A DNA stretch of 9,096 nt, taken from contig WXFH01000213.1 in assembly GCA_009881125.1 (NCBI GenBank), forward strand, positions 1-9,096. Reading direction: 5' to 3'. The notes under the pieces are model-generated. The model made no database searches and was not told where the DNA came from. It saw only the letters and a program-made list of their open reading frames with translations. Shown here one piece after another: positions 6,490 through 9,096 of this stretch. Numbering within the stretch: position 1 is the stretch's first letter; each line of letters opens with the position of its first letter. The DNA is from Acidaminobacter sp. (GTDB lineage: Bacteria; Bacillota_A; Clostridia; Peptostreptococcales; Acidaminobacteraceae). A program made the translations under genes and the position numbers.

Positions 6490-7446
6490 ATGAATAACAG
6501 TAAATCATCAAGTGCGTTGTCTACTCCAAGATTCTGCAACACAGGAACATTTATGCGCATGCCAAGAATGAATGATGTTGATAATCCCGATTTTGTAATC
6601 TTTGGAATTCCATTTGATACGGCATCCTCTTACCGAAGCGGTGCACGTTTTGGTCCTTCAGGAATTCGAAGTATCTCAGCTATGATGAAACCCAATAATG
6701 TAATAATGGGCGTCAATATTCTTGAAGAATTAAAAGGTGCCGATTATGGTGATGTCAATGTGACGCCGGGTTATATTTTACCTACCTATGATGCGATCGA
6801 AAGAGAATTGCAGCCAATTGTCGATGCCGGAATCATCCCAATTGGTTTGGGTGGTGACCATAGTGTCACTTTGGCAGAAATGCGGGCAGTTGCAAAAAAA
6901 TATGGACCACTTTCAATGGTTCACTTTGATTCACACGCTGATATCAATGATGAGGTCTTTGGTCAGAAATACAATCACGGCACACCGTTCAGGCGATCGA
7001 TTGAAGAGGGTATTGTGGATCCGTCACGTTCTATTCAAATAGGTATGCGTGGTTCATTATATGACCCAAATGAACACAGAATCGCAGAGGATGAGTTGGG
7101 TTACAGACTGATCCCGGCTCATAAGGTTTTCGATATGGGCTTTGACGCAGTTGTAAAGGAAATCAAGGACAGAGTAGGCAACCATCCTGTATTTCTTACC
7201 TTTGATATTGATTTTGTGGATCCTGCTTATGCGCCGGGAACGGGTACGCCTGAGGTTGGAGGCTTTACATCCCGAGAGACTTTATCATTGCTCAGAGCAC
7301 TTAAAGATTTGAACTTTGTAGCTTTTGATGTTGTAGAAGTTGCACCTGCATATGATCATGGTGAAATTACATCCTATATGGCTGCAAATATATGTTTTGA
7401 ATATATTTCAATGCTGGCGCTAAAGAAAAAAGAAAGAACATTATAA
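6490..7446 (+). CDS. Ureohydrolase, agmatinase/guanidinobutyrase type
   Basis: A cytoplasmic binuclear metal hydrolase of 318 residues in the arginase/agmatinase family, which splits a guanidino group to give urea and an amine. All metal ligands are visible: His124 in GGDHS, Asp147, His149 and Asp151 in FDSHADIND, and Asp239 and Asp241 in FDIDFVDP. The guanidinium-side glutamate is Glu283 in DVVEVAPAYD. Substrate choice is ambiguous. VVEVAPAYDHGEIT recalls agmatinase SpeB, which makes putrescine, while DTASSYRSGARFGP (43-56) and HADINDEVFGQKYNHGTPFRR (149-169 region) recall guanidinobutyrase, guanidinopropionase and guanidine hydrolase relatives. No arginine decarboxylase or nickel-insertion gene is nearby to decide. 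The Gate-family membrane protein gene follows after 65 bases without a terminator, so the two probably form an operon for uptake and breakdown of a guanidino compound. Confidence 0.93.
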   Translation: MNNSKSSSALSTPRFCNTGTFMRMPRMNDVDNPDFVIFGIPFDTASSYRSGARFGPSGIRSISAMMKPNNVIMGVNILEELKGADYGDVNVTPGYILPTYDAIERELQPIVDAGIIPIGLGGDHSVTLAEMRAVAKKYGPLSMVHFDSHADINDEVFGQKYNHGTPFRRSIEEGIVDPSRSIQIGMRGSLYDPNEHRIAEDELGYRLIPAHKVFDMGFDAVVKEIKDRVGNHPVFLTFDIDFVDPAYAPGTGTPEVGGFTSRETLSLLRALKDLNFVAFDVVEVAPAYDHGEITSYMAANICFEYISMLALKKKERTL

Positions 7447-7497
7447 ACAAAAGTTCGGATGAGCTATCAGACGTTAAGACTAAAATGACAAGATTGC

Positions 7498-7504
7498 AAA
7501 GGAG
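7498..7504 (+). promoter_or_regulatory. Ribosome binding site that fixes the Gate protein start at 7512
   Basis: AAAGGAG lies seven bases before the ATG at 7512. The in-frame ATG at 7485 has no such site and would place this one inside the gene, so the nine-residue extension is unlikely. Confidence 0.8.
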
Positions 7505-7511
7505 CGAATTT

Positions 7512-8969
7512 ATGATAAACGATAATATTCAAATTGGCAAAGTTGAATATGATAGTGACATGCAATCTGCAGACCTGGATTTAATTAAGCTGAATAGAGT
7601 TGAATTTGCAACAGGACTTATTCGAATGTTAGTTCTAAGTGCAATTGGGATTTTTGTCTTCTTTTTTTCGGTGCCTATTAACGGAGAAAGCAAAATTGTT
7701 TTTGCTGTGATTTATAATAGTCTCATCAATCTATTAGGTAATTACGCCTATTGGGTCCTGCTGGCAATCATTTTTGCCAATCTGATTTTTCATGTGAAAT
7801 ATAAGTATTACAAAAACACCTCGAATGAGTCTGCCTTGTCAAAAGTCTATGATAATGACACAAGTATACATACTGTCTTGTACGCTGTCGGAGCATTTTA
7901 TACATTGTTATATGCCTTAAAAGTTAATGTTCCAGGTTTCGAAGGTTTTGAGATTATTACTGGTACTTCTACTGGTGGAAGCGTTTTCCCGCCGATTGTT
8001 TTAGGCGTTCTTGGAATCATAATCGTAGGTGCGGTCTTTATGCCACTTTTGTTAAACTATGGAGTACTTGAAATCATTGGCGTGCTTCTAGAACCTTTGA
8101 TGAGGCCAATTTTTAAAGTTCCAGGAAAAGCTGCGCTTGATGCTACCGCTTCATTTGTCAGTTCATCGTCTCTGGGTGTTCTTATTACGAATAGGCTTTG
8201 GAAAATGAATGTTTATACTGAAAAAGAAATGGTCACGATTATGACAGGCTTTAGTGCGGTAAGCATTGGATTCGCATATTTGGTTATTGAAACAGCTGGG
8301 TTGTCTGAGGTATTTCTAAAAGTTTATGCGATCAGTTTTGTGTTGGCATTTATTATTGCGCCAATCATGGTACGCATTCCGCCAATATCAAAAAAGAAAG
8401 ATGTCTTCTTCAATGGGCACCTACAGACACCTGAAGAGCGTATAGAAGAAACCAGGTACAACATAACGACGATTCCTACAGGATTTCAAAGAGCCGTCAA
8501 ACGCGCGTTTATTGCAAAAAGCCTTATGACGAATTTGAAGTTAAGCTTAAAGGATGGCGTTTTAATTATTCCGCAAGTTTTGACTATGCTCTCTGCTATT
8601 GGCGTTTCAGCTTTAATTTTGGCAGAATACACGCCTGTTTTCACATGGATTGGTTACGTGTTTCAGCCAATACTTAATCTTCTCCAGATCCCTGATGCAG
8701 CTAGAATTGCGGCATCTATACCAATAGGAATAGCGGAGATGTTTCTCCCGGTATTATTGATCCAAAATGATGTTGAGATTCTTTCGATTGAGGCTCGAGC
8801 TTTTGTTACAATAGTCTCAATGGTTCAGATTATCTTCTTTTCTGAAACTGCTACGGTTATGCTTGCCACAAAATCTCCAATTAAAGTCAGAGAAATTGTT
8901 ATATGCTTCATTGAACGAACGCTGATTGCACTGCCTCTTGCAGCAATCGCGATCCACCTGTTTTTCTGA
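7512..8969 (+). CDS. YjiH-like membrane protein with Gate (nucleoside recognition) domains
   Basis: A polytopic membrane protein of 485 residues. A hydrophilic N-terminus (1-34) is followed by roughly ten hydrophobic segments. The Gate-type region around residues 155-290 includes a small-residue- and Ser-rich stretch, DATASFVSSSSLGVL (210-224), then a polar cytoplasmic loop at about 290-330. A second similar half covers about 350-485, with SIPIGIAEMFLPVLL (402-416) and FSETATVML (443-451). This two-half layout matches the Gate/YjiH family, whose members are presumed transporters with mostly unproven substrates; the nucleoside label comes from distant similarity to NupC. Placed 65 bases after the ureohydrolase with no terminator between, it most likely transports the guanidino substrate or an amine product. 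The large hairpin at 9021-9072 closes the unit. Confidence 0.82.
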   Translation: MINDNIQIGKVEYDSDMQSADLDLIKLNRVEFATGLIRMLVLSAIGIFVFFFSVPINGESKIVFAVIYNSLINLLGNYAYWVLLAIIFANLIFHVKYKYYKNTSNESALSKVYDNDTSIHTVLYAVGAFYTLLYALKVNVPGFEGFEIITGTSTGGSVFPPIVLGVLGIIIVGAVFMPLLLNYGVLEIIGVLLEPLMRPIFKVPGKAALDATASFVSSSSLGVLITNRLWKMNVYTEKEMVTIMTGFSAVSIGFAYLVIETAGLSEVFLKVYAISFVLAFIIAPIMVRIPPISKKKDVFFNGHLQTPEERIEETRYNITTIPTGFQRAVKRAFIAKSLMTNLKLSLKDGVLIIPQVLTMLSAIGVSALILAEYTPVFTWIGYVFQPILNLLQIPDAARIAASIPIGIAEMFLPVLLIQNDVEILSIEARAFVTIVSMVQIIFFSETATVMLATKSPIKVREIVICFIERTLIALPLAAIAIHLFF

Positions 8970-9020
8970 AACTAATTGAGTAAATTTCTTGTCGTAATAC
9001 GTTTAGTAATACAATGCAAT

Positions 9021-9072
9021 ATAAACGGTCAAATGGACACAGTGAAATTACTGTGCCCATTTGACCGTTTAT
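9021..9072 (+). terminator. Large hairpin after the Gate gene, probable terminator
   Basis: A perfect 16-bp stem (ATAAACGGTCAAATGG at 9021-9036 with its complement at 9057-9072) encloses a single A/C mismatch, a further 6-bp stem CACAGT/ACTGTG (9038-9043, 9050-9055) and a six-base loop. The 3' side continues TTATTG, a poor U-tract, so termination is plausible but not classic. It lies 51 bases after the stop codon. Its length also fits a mobile inverted-repeat element or a bidirectional terminator shared with a gene beyond the window. Confidence 0.55.
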
Positions 9073-9096
9073 TTATTGAACATTTTGTTGAGTTAC

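Overview
The window looks like chromosomal DNA of an anaerobic, low-to-moderate-GC Firmicute, most likely a member of the Clostridia. This is an inference from strong AGGAGG-type ribosome binding sites, sigma-A-like promoter boxes, a sporulation-kinase-like histidine kinase, a MenA-type prenyltransferase of the style seen in Gram-positive bacteria, and a YjiH/Gate membrane protein. There are seven convincing protein genes, all on the + strand, and no RNA genes, CRISPR array, insertion sequence or integrase.

Left half (about 168-5049, visibly richer in G+C): a probable four-gene transcription unit. A promoter at 168-196 precedes a one-TM PAS-like histidine kinase (227-1444) with no response regulator beside it. 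Fourteen bases later comes a TTG-started UbiA/MenA-family prenyltransferase (1459-2415), followed by two consecutive 12-TM MFS drug:H+ antiporter-like transporters (2486-3700 and 3760-5049). No terminator is visible between these genes. Together they suggest a membrane or quinone module: a sensor kinase, an enzyme attaching a polyprenyl tail to a naphthoquinone precursor, and two exporters. The functional link is inferred from order and spacing only.

Right half (about 5050-9096, visibly more A+T-rich): a LysR-type regulator (5178-6080) that ends in a clear intrinsic terminator (6168-6195), a long AT-rich non-coding stretch (6196-6489) with promoter-like boxes and an inverted repeat, then a two-gene operon. 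The operon encodes a ureohydrolase of the agmatinase/guanidinobutyrase type with a full metal-binding set (6490-7446) and a YjiH/Gate-domain membrane protein (7512-8969). It closes with a large hairpin of 16 perfect base pairs plus an inner 6-bp stem (9021-9072). The simplest reading is a regulated uptake-and-hydrolysis module for a guanidino compound: the Gate protein moves substrate or product and the hydrolase releases urea.

The most interesting points are this LysR/ureohydrolase/Gate module with an unresolved substrate, related 13-bp inverted repeats upstream of both the regulator and the hydrolase, the histidine kinase-MenA linkage, and start-site corrections for three genes. No radically new system is evident.
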